Part shown: positions 54,187 to 63,562 of the stretch, one piece after another
Position numbering within the stretch: the first letter of the stretch is position 1
Layout: every line of letters starts with the position of its first letter
Source of the DNA: Paraburkholderia caledonica NBRC 102488
GTDB lineage: Bacteria; Pseudomonadota; Gammaproteobacteria; Burkholderiales; Burkholderiaceae
Assembly: GCF_000685095.1 (NCBI RefSeq)
Contig: NZ_BAYE01000002.1
Span: 62,001 to 126,000 of the forward strand
Reading direction: 5' to 3'
DNA: 64,000 nucleotides
Program-made: the position numbers and the translations under genes
The notes under the pieces: generated by a model
Databases searched by the model: none
Told to the model about the DNA's origin: nothing
What the model saw: only the letters and a program-made list of their open reading frames with translations

Positions 54187-55641
54187 ATGGCATGGACCGT
54201 CGATGAACAGCTTGCGTTGAGTGCAACCGACGCAGTCGCCGCGATCCAGTCGGGCAGGCTCAAGGCAACAGATTACGTCGCGACGCTTCTCGCGCGAGCA
54301 GCGGCGCTCGGCACGCTCAACGCGCTGACCGTGATCGATCTCGACGGCGCGCTCGCCGCCGGCCGGCGCATCGACGCGCTGCCCGCGTCGGCGAGAGCGC
54401 AACTGCCGCTTGCCGGACTGCCGATCGTCGTCAAGGACAACATCAATACCGCGGGACTGCAGACCTCCGCAGGCACGCCTGCTCTGGAAGGTTTTGTCCC
54501 GGGCACCAACGCGCGTTCGGCGCAACGTCTCATCGACGCCGGGGCGATCATTCTCGGCAAGGCCAACATGCACGAGCTCGCGTTCGGCATCACGAGTACC
54601 AACCTCGCGACGCATGCCCGGCCGGTGCGCAATCCGTACGATCCCAAGCTGATTCCCGGAGGCTCGTCGGGCGGCACGGCGGTGGCAATCGCTGCACGCA
54701 TCGCGCCCGCGGGCCTCGGCACCGACACCGGCGGCTCGACACGCATCCCCGCCGCGTTGACCGGTACCGCGGGCTTTCGTCCGTCGGTTGGCAATGGCGG
54801 CGCCGAGCGGCGCTATCACGACCCCGACGCCGTGGTGCCGATCAGCCATACCCGCGACACCGTCGGACCGATGGCGCGCAGCGTGGCCGATATCGCGCTG
54901 CTCGACGGCGTGATTACCGGCGAGGGTCCGTTGCCCACCGTCGCGCTGAACGGCTTGCGCATCGGCTTGCCGGCGCCGCTGTGGGAAGGTCTCGCGCAGC
55001 AGGTCGAGGACGTGGCGCGCGCCGCGTTGAAACGGCTCGAAGCAGCGGGCGTCGTTTTCGTGCCGGTGGCGATGAGCGAACTGAACGACCTGAACGGCAT
55101 GGTCGGCGGCCCGATCGCTATTCACGAAGCGCGCGGCGATGTGAACGCCTGGCTCGTCGCCAACCAGGCGCCGGTGCAGACCGTCAGCGAACTGGCGGCT
55201 CGCATCGCGAGCCCCGATGTCCGTGCGATTTACGACGCGGTGATCGCGGGCTCGCTCGACGCGCACTACGAGGCGGCGCTGAATCACTGGCGGCCATTGC
55301 TGCAGGCCTATATCGCCGCGACTTTCGCCGATGAACGTCTCGATGCGCTGCTGTTTCCCACCACACGGCTCACTGCGGTGCCAATCGACGAGATCAACGG
55401 TTCATCGACCGTCTCCATCGATGGCGCGCCGCCCATCGATACGATGGAAGCGTTCCTGCGCAATACCGATCCGGCCAGCACGTCGGGCATTCCCGGACTG
55501 TCCTTGCCCGCGGGAATGAGCGCGCACGGTTTGCCGGTCGGTCTCGAACTGGATGGGCCGCTTGGCAGTGACAGGCGTCTGCTCGCAATCGGCGTGGCAT
55601 TCGAACAGTTATTGGGCCCATTGCCACCGCCCGTGCTTTAA
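54187..55641 (+). CDS. Amidase (amidase-signature family)
   Basis: A 484-aa hydrolase with the complete Ser-cisSer-Lys triad: Lys83 in PIVVKDNINTAG, the cis-Ser in PGGSSGGTAVA (160-161) and the nucleophile Ser184 in GLGTDTGGSTRIPAA. The C-terminal GIPGLSLPAGMS...GLPVGLELDGP is also family-typical. The substrate is unknown; family members hydrolyse amides such as indoleacetamide or aryl amides. The start at 54187 has AAGGAG. It overlaps no gene but is tightly linked to the ferritin-like gene. Confidence 0.92.
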   Translation: MAWTVDEQLALSATDAVAAIQSGRLKATDYVATLLARAAALGTLNALTVIDLDGALAAGRRIDALPASARAQLPLAGLPIVVKDNINTAGLQTSAGTPALEGFVPGTNARSAQRLIDAGAIILGKANMHELAFGITSTNLATHARPVRNPYDPKLIPGGSSGGTAVAIAARIAPAGLGTDTGGSTRIPAALTGTAGFRPSVGNGGAERRYHDPDAVVPISHTRDTVGPMARSVADIALLDGVITGEGPLPTVALNGLRIGLPAPLWEGLAQQVEDVARAALKRLEAAGVVFVPVAMSELNDLNGMVGGPIAIHEARGDVNAWLVANQAPVQTVSELAARIASPDVRAIYDAVIAGSLDAHYEAALNHWRPLLQAYIAATFADERLDALLFPTTRLTAVPIDEINGSSTVSIDGAPPIDTMEAFLRNTDPASTSGIPGLSLPAGMSAHGLPVGLELDGPLGSDRRLLAIGVAFEQLLGPLPPPVL

Positions 55642-55653
55642 GCAAGATAAAAC

Positions 55654-56526
55654 ATGCCGATAGAAATAACCCGCGCTCAGGCTCATGCCCACATTCACCT
55701 TCACGCATCGATAAAAACGCCTCCAGACACGCCTCGACTTTCCGGATCCGATGGTCGCCGACCAACAGAGAAACGCACGCATTACTTCCGGCGCGTCGTC
55801 GCGGCGCTGGGCATCGCGCTTGCCGCCGCCGGATGCGCGCGTATTGCGGCCGTCGATTCCAATGCGTTATGGAAGATCGTCGATATGCGCTGCGTGCCTT
55901 CGCAACAGGCGACCGGCACGCCCGGTCAATGCACGTTCGTGGACCTCGATAAACGCTATGCAATCCTGAAGGATATCGTCGGCCGCTCGCAGTATCTGCT
56001 GATTCCAACGGACCGTATCACCGGCATTGAAAGTCCGCTCGTGCTCGCGCCACATGCGCAGGGCTATTGGGCCGACGCGTGGGGCTCACGCGACTACGTG
56101 AATCGCTCGGTCAAGCGGACGCTGCGCGACGATCAGTTGGGGCTCGAAATCAACTCTCAATTCCGCCGCTCGCAAAACCAGTTGCATATTCATATCGATT
56201 GCATGCGCCGCGATATCAGCGACGCGCTCGCGCGCCACGCGAAAGACGCGCCCGGCGAGTGGCATTGGGACACGCTCGACGGCAACCGTTACCGGGTCAT
56301 GCGAATTACCGCGCTGAGCGGCACGAGCGATCCGTTTCGCCTCGTTTCGCGCGACAACCGTAACGCCGATGCAATGGCGATGCAAACCATCCTTGTGACG
56401 GGTGCGGGACCATCGGCAGAGAAAGACGGCTGGCTAGTCGTGAATAGCGGCCTCGATGCGGACAATGGCAGCGGCTCCGCCGAAGATCTACTCGATCACT
56501 CATGCCACGTCGCCGACGCCTCATAG
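55654..56526 (+). CDS. cdh: CDP-diacylglycerol pyrophosphatase
   Basis: A 290-aa membrane-anchored HIT-superfamily enzyme that hydrolyses CDP-diacylglycerol to phosphatidic acid and CMP. Markers are ALWKIVDMRCVPSQQATGTP, YAILKDIVGRSQYLLIPTDR, ITGIESPLVLAP and SQNQLHIHIDC with the His-x-His-x catalytic motif. A hydrophobic anchor (VVAALGIALAAAGCARIA) sits at about 48-65, and its Cys could be a lipidation site. It follows the amidase gene after 12 bp. Confidence 0.88.
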   Translation: MPIEITRAQAHAHIHLHASIKTPPDTPRLSGSDGRRPTEKRTHYFRRVVAALGIALAAAGCARIAAVDSNALWKIVDMRCVPSQQATGTPGQCTFVDLDKRYAILKDIVGRSQYLLIPTDRITGIESPLVLAPHAQGYWADAWGSRDYVNRSVKRTLRDDQLGLEINSQFRRSQNQLHIHIDCMRRDISDALARHAKDAPGEWHWDTLDGNRYRVMRITALSGTSDPFRLVSRDNRNADAMAMQTILVTGAGPSAEKDGWLVVNSGLDADNGSGSAEDLLDHSCHVADAS

Positions 56527-56583
56527 CGGCAGCACATTCGAGAGGCGATCCCGTGCGCGCGCAGGATACGAGCGAGAACGACC

Positions 56584-57396
56584 TCACCATGGCCGGCGCA
56601 CGGAGTCCTGATAGCGCGTCAGAATGAAATGCGCTACATCGTTCGAGTGATAGGCCGACACCAGTTGCGCGACCCACGGCTCGCCCCGCTCGGCCTCGCG
56701 CACCGCCAGCACGCCCGCGTACGGTGAGCGGGCGTCCTCAATGCCGATGCTGTCGCGTGCAGGATAAAGTCCCGCCCGTTGCGCGCTCTGGCTGTCGATC
56801 ACGACAATCGTTGCCGCATTCAACGCCGCGATGAGCCGGTCGCGGGGCAGCGCACGCAGCGACAGATTCAGGCGATTACCCGTGACATCCCGCAACGTCG
56901 CGTGGAGGCCGGCGCGGTCGTCGAAAGTTAGCAGTGTGTAGTTCTGCAGCAGGACTAGCGCTCGCGCCATGCCTTCCCGGTCGTCAGGAATGACGACGCT
57001 CGCGCCACGCCGGATTTGCGCGAGGTTCGTCAGTTGGCGCGAATAGAGCGCCATGGGCAGGGTGACCGTCGTCGCCACCTCATAAAGCGGATAGCCGTGT
57101 TTTTTGCGCGACGCTTCAAAGCCTGGGCCGTCTTCGAAGCTCGCGGCGTCGATACGATGCGCGGCAAGCGCCGCGTCGATCTGCGCACCGCTATCGAACG
57201 TCACCACTTCGATGTCGAGTCCGCGAGCGGTTGCGACGCGCCGCACTTCGTTCATGATTTCGGCGTGCGTGCCGCGCGTGACGCCGACTTTCACACGCGG
57301 TTGCGCGGCATCCGCGAAAACTGTTGCTCCCCACATGGCCGCCGAGCCGATCAATATCGCGCTAATCGCTGCGTGCACAACACGTCGCGGATTCAT
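56584..57396 (-). CDS. NlpA/MetQ-type periplasmic substrate-binding protein
   Basis: A 270-aa exported protein with signal peptide (HAAISAILIGSAAMWGATVF), no lipobox, and the NlpA fold: VKVGVTRGTHAEIMNEVRRV, SRKKHGYPLYEVATTVTLPM, ALYSRQL and SVVIPDDREGMARALVLLQN. Such proteins bind methionine or similar compounds for an ABC importer. Here no ATPase or permease accompanies it. Instead it ends an operon with a sulfatase and its maturase (4-bp overlap), which suggests a role with a sulfur compound. Confidence 0.82.
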   Translation of the reverse strand: MNPRRVVHAAISAILIGSAAMWGATVFADAAQPRVKVGVTRGTHAEIMNEVRRVATARGLDIEVVTFDSGAQIDAALAAHRIDAASFEDGPGFEASRKKHGYPLYEVATTVTLPMALYSRQLTNLAQIRRGASVVIPDDREGMARALVLLQNYTLLTFDDRAGLHATLRDVTGNRLNLSLRALPRDRLIAALNAATIVVIDSQSAQRAGLYPARDSIGIEDARSPYAGVLAVREAERGEPWVAQLVSAYHSNDVAHFILTRYQDSVRRPW

Positions 57397-58442
57397 CCTT
57401 TGGTGTCCCGCGAGATGGTCCTAAAACCGATATGCGATGCCGGCAGGTCCGCTTCCTGTTGCTCGCGCGACGACGCCCGGTAGCGCACGCAGTAATCTCG
57501 CGAGCAGAGGAAGGAGCCGCCCTTGATGACCATCGGCGTGTCGTGTCTGCGCGTGGGCGGTGCGATTGCCGCGGTATCGCCATTCGTATGCGATTGGTGT
57601 TCGCCCGTGTAGACGTCCCTCGTCCACTCCCATGCATTGCCGATCATGTCGTACAGCTTGAATCCGTTGGCCGCATAACAGCCGACGGGCGACAGACCCA
57701 CATGCTTGTCCTCGTTGGTATTGAGAACGGGGAACACGCCTTGCCAGTAATTTGCGGCGGGCTTGCCGTGCGCATCGCGCGGTGCCGTGTCGAGGTCCGC
57801 GCCCTCCTGCCCGCCCTTCGCCGCGTATTCCCATTCGGCCTCGGTCGGCAAGTCGCGGCCGAGCCACCGTGCATACGCGAACGCATCGGCTTGGGTGACG
57901 AGCGTCACCGGTTGACTCATCTGCGCGTCGATGTTGCTGCGTTCGCCCGTCGGATGCCGCCACGATGCCCCCTTGACCCAGGTCCACCACGCAAGGTCGC
58001 GTGCGTTCATTTCTTCCCGCGTCGGAACGTGGAAGACTGCCGCGCCGCCCTGCTTTTCGGCGTCGGTGACGTAGCCGGTCGCGCGGACGAACGCGGCGAA
58101 TTGCGCATTCGTCACGTCGGTCTGATCGATCCAGAAACCACCGACGCGCGTAAGGCCGTCGCCCGCAGGCCGCTCGTTTGCATAACCGCGTGTGCTGCCG
58201 AGCACGAAGGTGCCGCCGTGCAGATGCACCATGCCGGCCTTCGCGTCGTCGCGCCAGCCGGTGGGCAGACCCGCGTAGCGCTCGCACTGCGCTTCTGAGC
58301 CGAGCGGCGCAAGCGGGCGCGCGCGGTTCAGATCGTCGAAACCGGCCGTTCGCGCAGGCCACGCCGCGACCGCGAACGCCACGCAGAAAACGGCGGCGAA
58401 CAGGCCGCCAAAGCCGGCAAGCGTTCTTGCTCCGATTCTCAT
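57393..58442 (-). CDS. Formylglycine-generating enzyme (sulfatase maturase)
   Basis: A 349-aa protein with an N-terminal membrane segment (residues 8-28) and a C-type lectin-like FGE-sulfatase domain: GGTFVLGSTRGYANERPAGD, VGGFWIDQTDVTNAQFAAFV, LPTEAEWEYAAKGG, GNAWEWTRDVY. The copper-binding active-site motif is GGSFLCSRDYCVRYR with Cys313 and Cys318. It oxidises the sulfatase cysteine to formylglycine. It is encoded right after the sulfatase gene (17-bp gap), the expected partner arrangement. The start at 58442 gives the anchored form. Confidence 0.92.
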   Translation of the reverse strand: MRIGARTLAGFGGLFAAVFCVAFAVAAWPARTAGFDDLNRARPLAPLGSEAQCERYAGLPTGWRDDAKAGMVHLHGGTFVLGSTRGYANERPAGDGLTRVGGFWIDQTDVTNAQFAAFVRATGYVTDAEKQGGAAVFHVPTREEMNARDLAWWTWVKGASWRHPTGERSNIDAQMSQPVTLVTQADAFAYARWLGRDLPTEAEWEYAAKGGQEGADLDTAPRDAHGKPAANYWQGVFPVLNTNEDKHVGLSPVGCYAANGFKLYDMIGNAWEWTRDVYTGEHQSHTNGDTAAIAPPTRRHDTPMVIKGGSFLCSRDYCVRYRASSREQQEADLPASHIGFRTISRDTKG

Positions 58443-58459
58443 GACAGTGGCAATTCCGC

Positions 58460-60418
58460 TCAGTAGTAGCCGCGCGGCCGCAGCGGTTCGACGCCGCCGA
58501 CAGTGGACATGTATGCGTTCCACTGTTGCACGAGTCCGTCTATGATCGACGGATTCTGCGCCGCCACGTCTGTTGTCTCGCCTCTGTCCGACGTCATGTC
58601 GTACAGCTGCCAGTGGCCATCGACGGGACCGAGCGGCGGCTCCGTCCACAACGCCTTCCATTTGCCGTCGGCGCTGCGCAGATAGCCGCGGCCGTACGCT
58701 TCATCGCCGAACGACGCGGTATGCACGGCGCTATTCGACTGGTCGTTCAGAACCGCCAGCAACGACTGCCCCGTAACGGGATACACGTAGCGGTTGTTGT
58801 AAACGACCTTGCCCTTGTTCTGATCGACGCCCGTCAGAGAGTTGATCAGCGGCGGCGCCGGTTGCGTCGGCGGCGTGACACCCGCGACGGCGAGGAACGT
58901 GGCTGTGTTGTCGGTGACGTGCGTGAAGACACGCAAGGTCGGTTTCTGCACGGTCTGCCCGGGCAAATGCACGATCAACGGCGTCGATACGCCGCCCTCG
59001 CCGGAATAGCCCTTGGTCAGACGGAACGGCGCCGCGCTGACTTCGGCCCAGCGCAATCCGTACTGCAAGCGCTTCGCGTTCTGCAGCCCGTTGTCGGTGC
59101 CGAGAGTCGAATAGACCGGCTCCGCCGCGTTCGCCGTATCTGTCGCCGTCGGGTCCGCGCCGGAGTCGATCGGCCAGCCTTCGGCCCCGTTGTCCGACTG
59201 GAACATGATGAACGTGTTGTCGTACTCGCCGATGTCTTTCAGATGCTGGATCAGCAGGCCGATGTTGTGATCGAGGTTGTCGACCATGCCGGCATAGATT
59301 TCCATGTAGCGCGCCTGCGCTTTCTTTTCATCGGCTGACAAACTGGCCCACGACTTGTTCACATTGCCCGGACCGTAGTCGCTATAACCTTGCGCGGCGC
59401 TATGGACGGCACTGACGTATTTCGCGTTGACGGTGCCGTTGCCGGCGGTTGCCGGCGTAGCCGCGAGCGTTTCGGGCGCGCCCGCATACGGGTTGAAATC
59501 GGCGGGAATGATGCCGAGCGCCTTTTGCCGCGCGATGCGCGCCGCCCGAACCGCGTCGTAGCCGGCGTCGTATTTGCCTGCATACTTGTGCAGGTACGGT
59601 TCAGGCACCTGCAACGGCCAATGCGGCGACGTGTACGCCGCATACGCAAAAAACGGCTTGCCGTCGCCTCTGTGCGAATCGATGTACGAGATCAGTCTTT
59701 GCGTATAGAAATCGGTCGAATAGAACACGGCCGGGCTGCCGCCCGCGCCGCCCGGTTGTCCCGGCTGACCGGGTTGAACGTACTGCCCGTCTTCGGTGTA
59801 GTTCTTCGAGCCGGCAGGCTCGTGTGCAAAGTGATTCGTCGCCGCGCCGCCGAGCAGCGCGTAACTATGCTCGAAGCCCCATTGGTCCGGCGTCTGTCCA
59901 CTGCCCGTCGCGCTGCCCACAATGCCCGAGCCGATATGCCACTTGCCCGCCATGTACGTGTGATAGCCGGCGTCCTTGAGTAGTTGTGCGACCGATAGCG
60001 CGCGATCGTTCAGATAGCCTTCGTAGCCGGGCAGACCTTTGCGTTCGTCCGTGGGCGCACCCATCGTGCCCTCGCCGACCAGGTGGTGGTCGGTGCCGGA
60101 AATCAGCATCGCTCGCGTGATCGCGCAAACCGTGCCCGTGTGATGGTTCGTCAGAATGCGCCCGGATTGCACGAGCGCATCGAGATTCGGCGTGTCGACG
60201 TCGCCGCCGAACGCATGGATGTCCGAGTAGCCCAGATCGTCCGCCATGATGTACAAAATATTCGGGCGTTTCGCGGCGACCGGCGTGACAGCCGGCGGTG
60301 TTGGAGAAACCTCGCCGGAACACGATGCAAACGCAACGATACTGGCAACGGCGGCACCGAGTGCCCGCAGCCTGGGAATGGTGGTGAACGCCGCCGGATG
60401 CGAACTCGAGCTTTTCAT
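58460..60418 (-). CDS. Sulfatase (arylsulfatase-like lipoprotein) with unusual modification motif
   Basis: A 652-aa sulfatase. The signal sequence ends in a lipobox (VAFAS-Cys33), so the enzyme is probably a lipoprotein. Family motifs are RPNILYIMADDLGYSD with the calcium-binding Asp60 and Asp61, HHTGTVCAITRAML, MAGKWHIG and NTFIMFQSDNGAEGWP. The residue to be converted to formylglycine, Cys98, stands in C-A-I-T-R instead of the usual C-x-P-x-R or C-x-A-x-R. The overall pattern resembles AtsA. It heads the minus-strand operon with FGE and an NlpA-type protein. Confidence 0.9.
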   Translation of the reverse strand: MKSSSSHPAAFTTIPRLRALGAAVASIVAFASCSGEVSPTPPAVTPVAAKRPNILYIMADDLGYSDIHAFGGDVDTPNLDALVQSGRILTNHHTGTVCAITRAMLISGTDHHLVGEGTMGAPTDERKGLPGYEGYLNDRALSVAQLLKDAGYHTYMAGKWHIGSGIVGSATGSGQTPDQWGFEHSYALLGGAATNHFAHEPAGSKNYTEDGQYVQPGQPGQPGGAGGSPAVFYSTDFYTQRLISYIDSHRGDGKPFFAYAAYTSPHWPLQVPEPYLHKYAGKYDAGYDAVRAARIARQKALGIIPADFNPYAGAPETLAATPATAGNGTVNAKYVSAVHSAAQGYSDYGPGNVNKSWASLSADEKKAQARYMEIYAGMVDNLDHNIGLLIQHLKDIGEYDNTFIMFQSDNGAEGWPIDSGADPTATDTANAAEPVYSTLGTDNGLQNAKRLQYGLRWAEVSAAPFRLTKGYSGEGGVSTPLIVHLPGQTVQKPTLRVFTHVTDNTATFLAVAGVTPPTQPAPPLINSLTGVDQNKGKVVYNNRYVYPVTGQSLLAVLNDQSNSAVHTASFGDEAYGRGYLRSADGKWKALWTEPPLGPVDGHWQLYDMTSDRGETTDVAAQNPSIIDGLVQQWNAYMSTVGGVEPLRPRGYY

Positions 60419-60575
60419 TGTTGTATCGGCCGTGGTTGTCTGAGCGCGAGATGGTAGCAACCGGTAATTCGCCGTCCAACCAAGGTTTAGTGAAAAGCTA
60501 GAGACGTTCTGTGCTAAAGGATCGTTGTGTGTTTGCGGCTGTGTATAGCGGCTGTGTTGCTTGCGACTGCGGGTA

Positions 60576-61007
60576 TCAGTGGTAAGTAGTCGTGGACGAC
60601 TGCAGTTTCGTCAGCACGCCGCGTCTGAACGCGAACCAGCCTTGTGAACCTTGCATCACGACTTCCTCGCCTTGCCAGAACACGCGTTTGACCGTCATAC
60701 GCGCGGCAACGCGCTGCACAAGTGCAGGACGGTGGCGAAAGTCGTATAGCACCGGACCCGAATCGGTCTGCACGAGCATGCGTCTGACCGCATCATTTGC
60801 GTTGCCCACGTCGTCGAAATGCGTGAGCGTATTCGCGCCGAAACGATCGAACACTTCGGTGTCGAGCATCGCCGTGAAATCATGCCCTGCGCGAACGAAT
60901 TGCAGTTTGCCCGACGGCGTATCGAGCGGACCCGAATCGTTGCTTTGCGCATGAACGCCAGTCGCTAAAGAGGTGGCTGCGAGCGCAGCAACTAGTAGTC
61001 GTCTCAT
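60576..61007 (-). CDS. Exported hypothetical protein (143 aa)
   Basis: Signal peptide RRLLVAALAATSLATGVHA followed by a compact domain: LQFVRAGHDFTAMLDTEVFD, FGANTLTHFDDVG, VLYDFRHRPALVQRVAARMT, WFAFRRGVL. The start at 61007 has AAAGG. It lies between the sulfatase and the esterase on the same strand. No family was recognised. Confidence 0.72.
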   Translation of the reverse strand: MRRLLVAALAATSLATGVHAQSNDSGPLDTPSGKLQFVRAGHDFTAMLDTEVFDRFGANTLTHFDDVGNANDAVRRMLVQTDSGPVLYDFRHRPALVQRVAARMTVKRVFWQGEEVVMQGSQGWFAFRRGVLTKLQSSTTTYH

Positions 61008-61061
61008 GTTGCCTTTGTCCAGAGTGACAGCACTCATCGGTCAGCCAGATCGCCAACCGCG

Positions 61062-62165
61062 CTATCGCCGCTGCGGATGTTCAAGAAAGAATCGCAGCAT
61101 TTCCGCGCTCGCGTCGGGACCCGCGGGATCTGTATAGCTGCCCCGCGCATTGCCGCCGGCCCATGCGTGCGGGGCGCCGTGAATGGTCCACAGTTCTGCG
61201 TCGATACCGTCCGCTGACACGAGTCGCGAGACGGTACACGCGCGTCCGCCTGCATCGGTCCGACGCTGTTCGCCGTCGCCATGCGGCCGCGCGGAGAAGC
61301 CGTCGACGAGTTGCGCCGCATTGCGTATGTTAACCGTGGAGTCGGCGTCTCCATGAAAGACGATCAGCGGCCGCTTCGGTAACGAGGCGGTACCGTGCGC
61401 GGCGCGCCGTGCCTGTACCGGACGCTTGCCGCCTTTCATCGCTGCGAGTGCGGACGGAAGATCGTGCGCGCATCGTGCCGGAAGACCTGAATGCACGCCG
61501 GCCGCCGCATAGAGTTCCGGATATTCGGCAACCATGATCGCCGCCATTGCGCCACCGGCCGAGAGCCCCGCAACGTACACGCGCGCGGGATCGACGTTCT
61601 GCTCCGCAATGATCTCGCGCGTGATGCCAGCGATCAACGAGGGCTCGCCGCGTTCGCATTGCTGGTCAGCAGGCTTGAACCAGTTCCAGCATTTCGACGG
61701 ATTGGCCTGCTGCGGCTGCTCCGGATAAGCGACCAAAAATCGATGCCGCTCCGCAAGAGCGTTCATCTGTGTGCCCGCGGCGAAGTCGTCGGCGTTCTGT
61801 GTGCAACCGTGCAGCATGACGATCAACGGAAGCGGCTCGCCCTGGCTTTCCGCCGGCACATACAGCCGATATTGCCGGCGACCGGCGGCGTTCGAAAACG
61901 CGTGCGTGCTGAAGTGTCCCCGGTCCTGGATATCGGCGCGGGCTTCGCGCGCATTGAACGTCTCGGCGTGCTTTGTCGCCGGTCGCTCGAACGGAACGGT
62001 GAACGCTTCCGGCGTGGCATGCCAGGGCGCTGATCCATGCGTAGAGCCCTCGGCGTTGCCGCCCAGAGCACGTTGTATTGCTTCAGTAGCTTCGGCGGGT
62101 CCACGGGTGCGCAGCAAGGTCATTGCTTCGCGCATCGAGGTCAAAAAACCTTCATCGAGTTTCAT
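61062..62165 (-). CDS. PHB-depolymerase-family esterase
   Basis: A 367-aa alpha/beta hydrolase of the esterase PHB depolymerase family. The oxyanion region is [20 protein letters not shown], the nucleophile is in [20 protein letters not shown], then [10 protein letters not shown] with the Asp, and APHAWAGG with the His. CWNWF and the N-terminal helical extension are typical. There is no signal peptide, so it acts inside the cell on oligomers or esters rather than on external polymer. It is followed upstream on the same strand by a ribbon-helix-helix gene. Confidence 0.88.
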   Translation of the reverse strand: MKLDEGFLTSMREAMTLLRTRGPAEATEAIQRALGGNAEGSTHGSAPWHATPEAFTVPFERPATKHAETFNAREARADIQDRGHFSTHAFSNAAGRRQYRLYVPAESQGEPLPLIVMLHGCTQNADDFAAGTQMNALAERHRFLVAYPEQPQQANPSKCWNWFKPADQQCERGEPSLIAGITREIIAEQNVDPARVYVAGLSAGGAMAAIMVAEYPELYAAAGVHSGLPARCAHDLPSALAAMKGGKRPVQARRAAHGTASLPKRPLIVFHGDADSTVNIRNAAQLVDGFSARPHGDGEQRRTDAGGRACTVSRLVSADGIDAELWTIHGAPHAWAGGNARGSYTDPAGPDASAEMLRFFLEHPQRR

Positions 62166-62209
62166 TTGTTTTGTCCGGTAATCGTGTTTGAGTGTCGTGC
62201 GTCGGGCAG

Positions 62210-62635
62210 TTAGCGGATTCTGCCGGCGAGCGCCGTCTTGACCGCAGCGGATGCGTGAAACGCTCCGAGCACGACAACGCTGTCAATGGTGGCGAGCGCG
62301 AGTTCGGGGGTGACATCGGCAGCAATGCTCGCCAGTCCGAGCACCTGGATCGTGAGACGCTGATGCGCCGCACGCACCGCCTCGAGATCCTCTCGCGAAA
62401 AATGCTGTAGCCCGAGCACCAGCGCGCGGCGGCTCACGGTCTCCTGAACAACCTGCGCGTGCAGCGCAAGCTGGTTGCGGATAGCCGTGCGGATCAGGTC
62501 GGTCCGGTTGGAATAGAAGCCTTCCTGCACCAGCAGGTCGATTTGCCCCAAGTCAACGGGGCCGAGGTTGATCGTGATTTTTTCCGACTCGCCGCCCTTC
62601 GGGCGACTCGCGAGATTCGCTACAGAGTTTTCCAT
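62210..62635 (-). CDS. Ribbon-helix-helix (CopG/Arc-type) regulator, probably autoregulated
   Basis: A 141-aa protein with an N-terminal ribbon-helix-helix ([20 protein letters not shown], then [20 protein letters not shown]) and a hydrophobic C-terminal half ([20 protein letters not shown]) that may sense a ligand or oligomerise. It is placed immediately before the esterase gene (44 bp). A promoter with a palindrome at its start site lies just upstream, so it likely represses its own operon. Confidence 0.83.
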   Translation of the reverse strand: MENSVANLASRPKGGESEKITINLGPVDLGQIDLLVQEGFYSNRTDLIRTAIRNQLALHAQVVQETVSRRALVLGLQHFSREDLEAVRAAHQRLTIQVLGLASIAADVTPELALATIDSVVVLGAFHASAAVKTALAGRIR

Positions 62636-62650
62636 GTTTCCATCCCTTCA

Positions 62651-62694
62651 CCATCCAATGGGATGGTTATAGACTTCTTTTAAGTGCGCCGCAA
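62651..62694 (-). promoter_or_regulatory. Promoter and operator of the ribbon-helix-helix/esterase unit
   Basis: Minus-strand TTGCGG (62689-62694), 17-bp spacer, TATAAC (62666-62671). Immediately downstream, overlapping the expected start of transcription, is the perfect dyad CCATCC-AATG-GGATGG (62651-62666), with another CCATCC copy at about 62640. The spacing to the start codon at 62635 is short. An autorepression operator is inferred. Confidence 0.65.
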
Positions 62695-62843
62695 CATGAA
62701 AATTGGGGGCCATTACGTTCGTGGCGGCCACGCGCGGTCGTTGCGCGGCGCTGTGTAGACCAGCGTTACGCGCCGCGTTTAGATGATCAGTGGGGAATTT
62801 GCTTCGACGTCTTACCCTGCGAAACACGCAGGCCGTGCACGGG

Positions 62844-63245
62844 TCAACTGAAAAACCGCGCCCAAGCCGCGCGGATGCGCCGCCCGCGATCTTCGAAGAG
62901 ATATGAGCCGCCCAGCGCGAACAGACCCGAGACGACGCCCGTCAACACGTGCTCGACGACGGGGATGCGGTAACGACTCGGATGCGAATACGCGTCGCCG
63001 ATCGCTGTCAGGCAGCCGACGACCAGTGCATTGCCGTATCGGTGCGCATAGAGTTTCCTCGCCGGTGTGAAAGTCAGCAGTACGGCGAGCACGCCGGTGA
63101 ATAGTCCCGTCTGCAGTGCAATCGCCCAATGCGCGAGGCTCAGCAGATTGCCCAAACTCCCGGGCATGCACGTCATACATGCGCTGGTCGGCTGCCAGAA
63201 TCGCCGGACGAAGAGCCTGAGTCGTTGCTTCCATTCGACTAACAT
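62844..63245 (-). CDS. Small membrane protein (133 aa), unknown
   Basis: A basic N-terminus (LVEWKQRLRLFVRRFW), then three or four hydrophobic segments (LSLAHWAIALQTGLFTGVLA, ALVVGCLTAIGDAYS, VVEHVLTGVVSGLFALGGSY) and a basic tail. A Cys-x2-Cys (TCMTC-like, residues 23-26) lies before the first helix. No family was recognised by name; similar short membrane proteins occur in Burkholderia. Confidence 0.7.
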   Translation of the reverse strand: MLVEWKQRLRLFVRRFWQPTSACMTCMPGSLGNLLSLAHWAIALQTGLFTGVLAVLLTFTPARKLYAHRYGNALVVGCLTAIGDAYSHPSRYRIPVVEHVLTGVVSGLFALGGSYLFEDRGRRIRAAWARFFS

Positions 63246-63562
63246 GATGTGTTTCCGATCGATGCCCCGTCGCGGACGCTAGCTGCCTATCATCGGCACT
63301 CTCTTCACACGTTTTGGCTCCGCCCATTCGCCGGATGAGCAGCAGGCGGCGTACCGCTCATGACGATTCGCTTGCCTGCCGCCGAACTGACACAGTAACC
63401 AGAATACGGCCGAAAGAATATGCCGGGAGGCGGGGGCTCGGTGGCGAACGCGTGTCCATCACATAACGATATGCGCTGTGCGACCGGTTCGCTAACGCGT
63501 TTCGCCACTACCCGCCCCTTCACCGTTCCGCCGCCCACGCATCACTCTCCGTCAACCGCCGA
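63246..63562. other. Intergenic region, no convincing gene
   Basis: About 317 bp. A minus-strand 77-codon frame at 63305-63538 is open but has neither a ribosome site nor any family resemblance. No terminator or dyad was seen. Confidence 0.45.

Noticed and set aside
54076..55287. 403-codon minus-strand frame opposite the amidase
   Set aside because: Shadow frame; the amidase triad is complete on the + strand.
63305..63538. 77-codon minus-strand frame
   Set aside because: No ribosome site, no family and unusual composition for the region.
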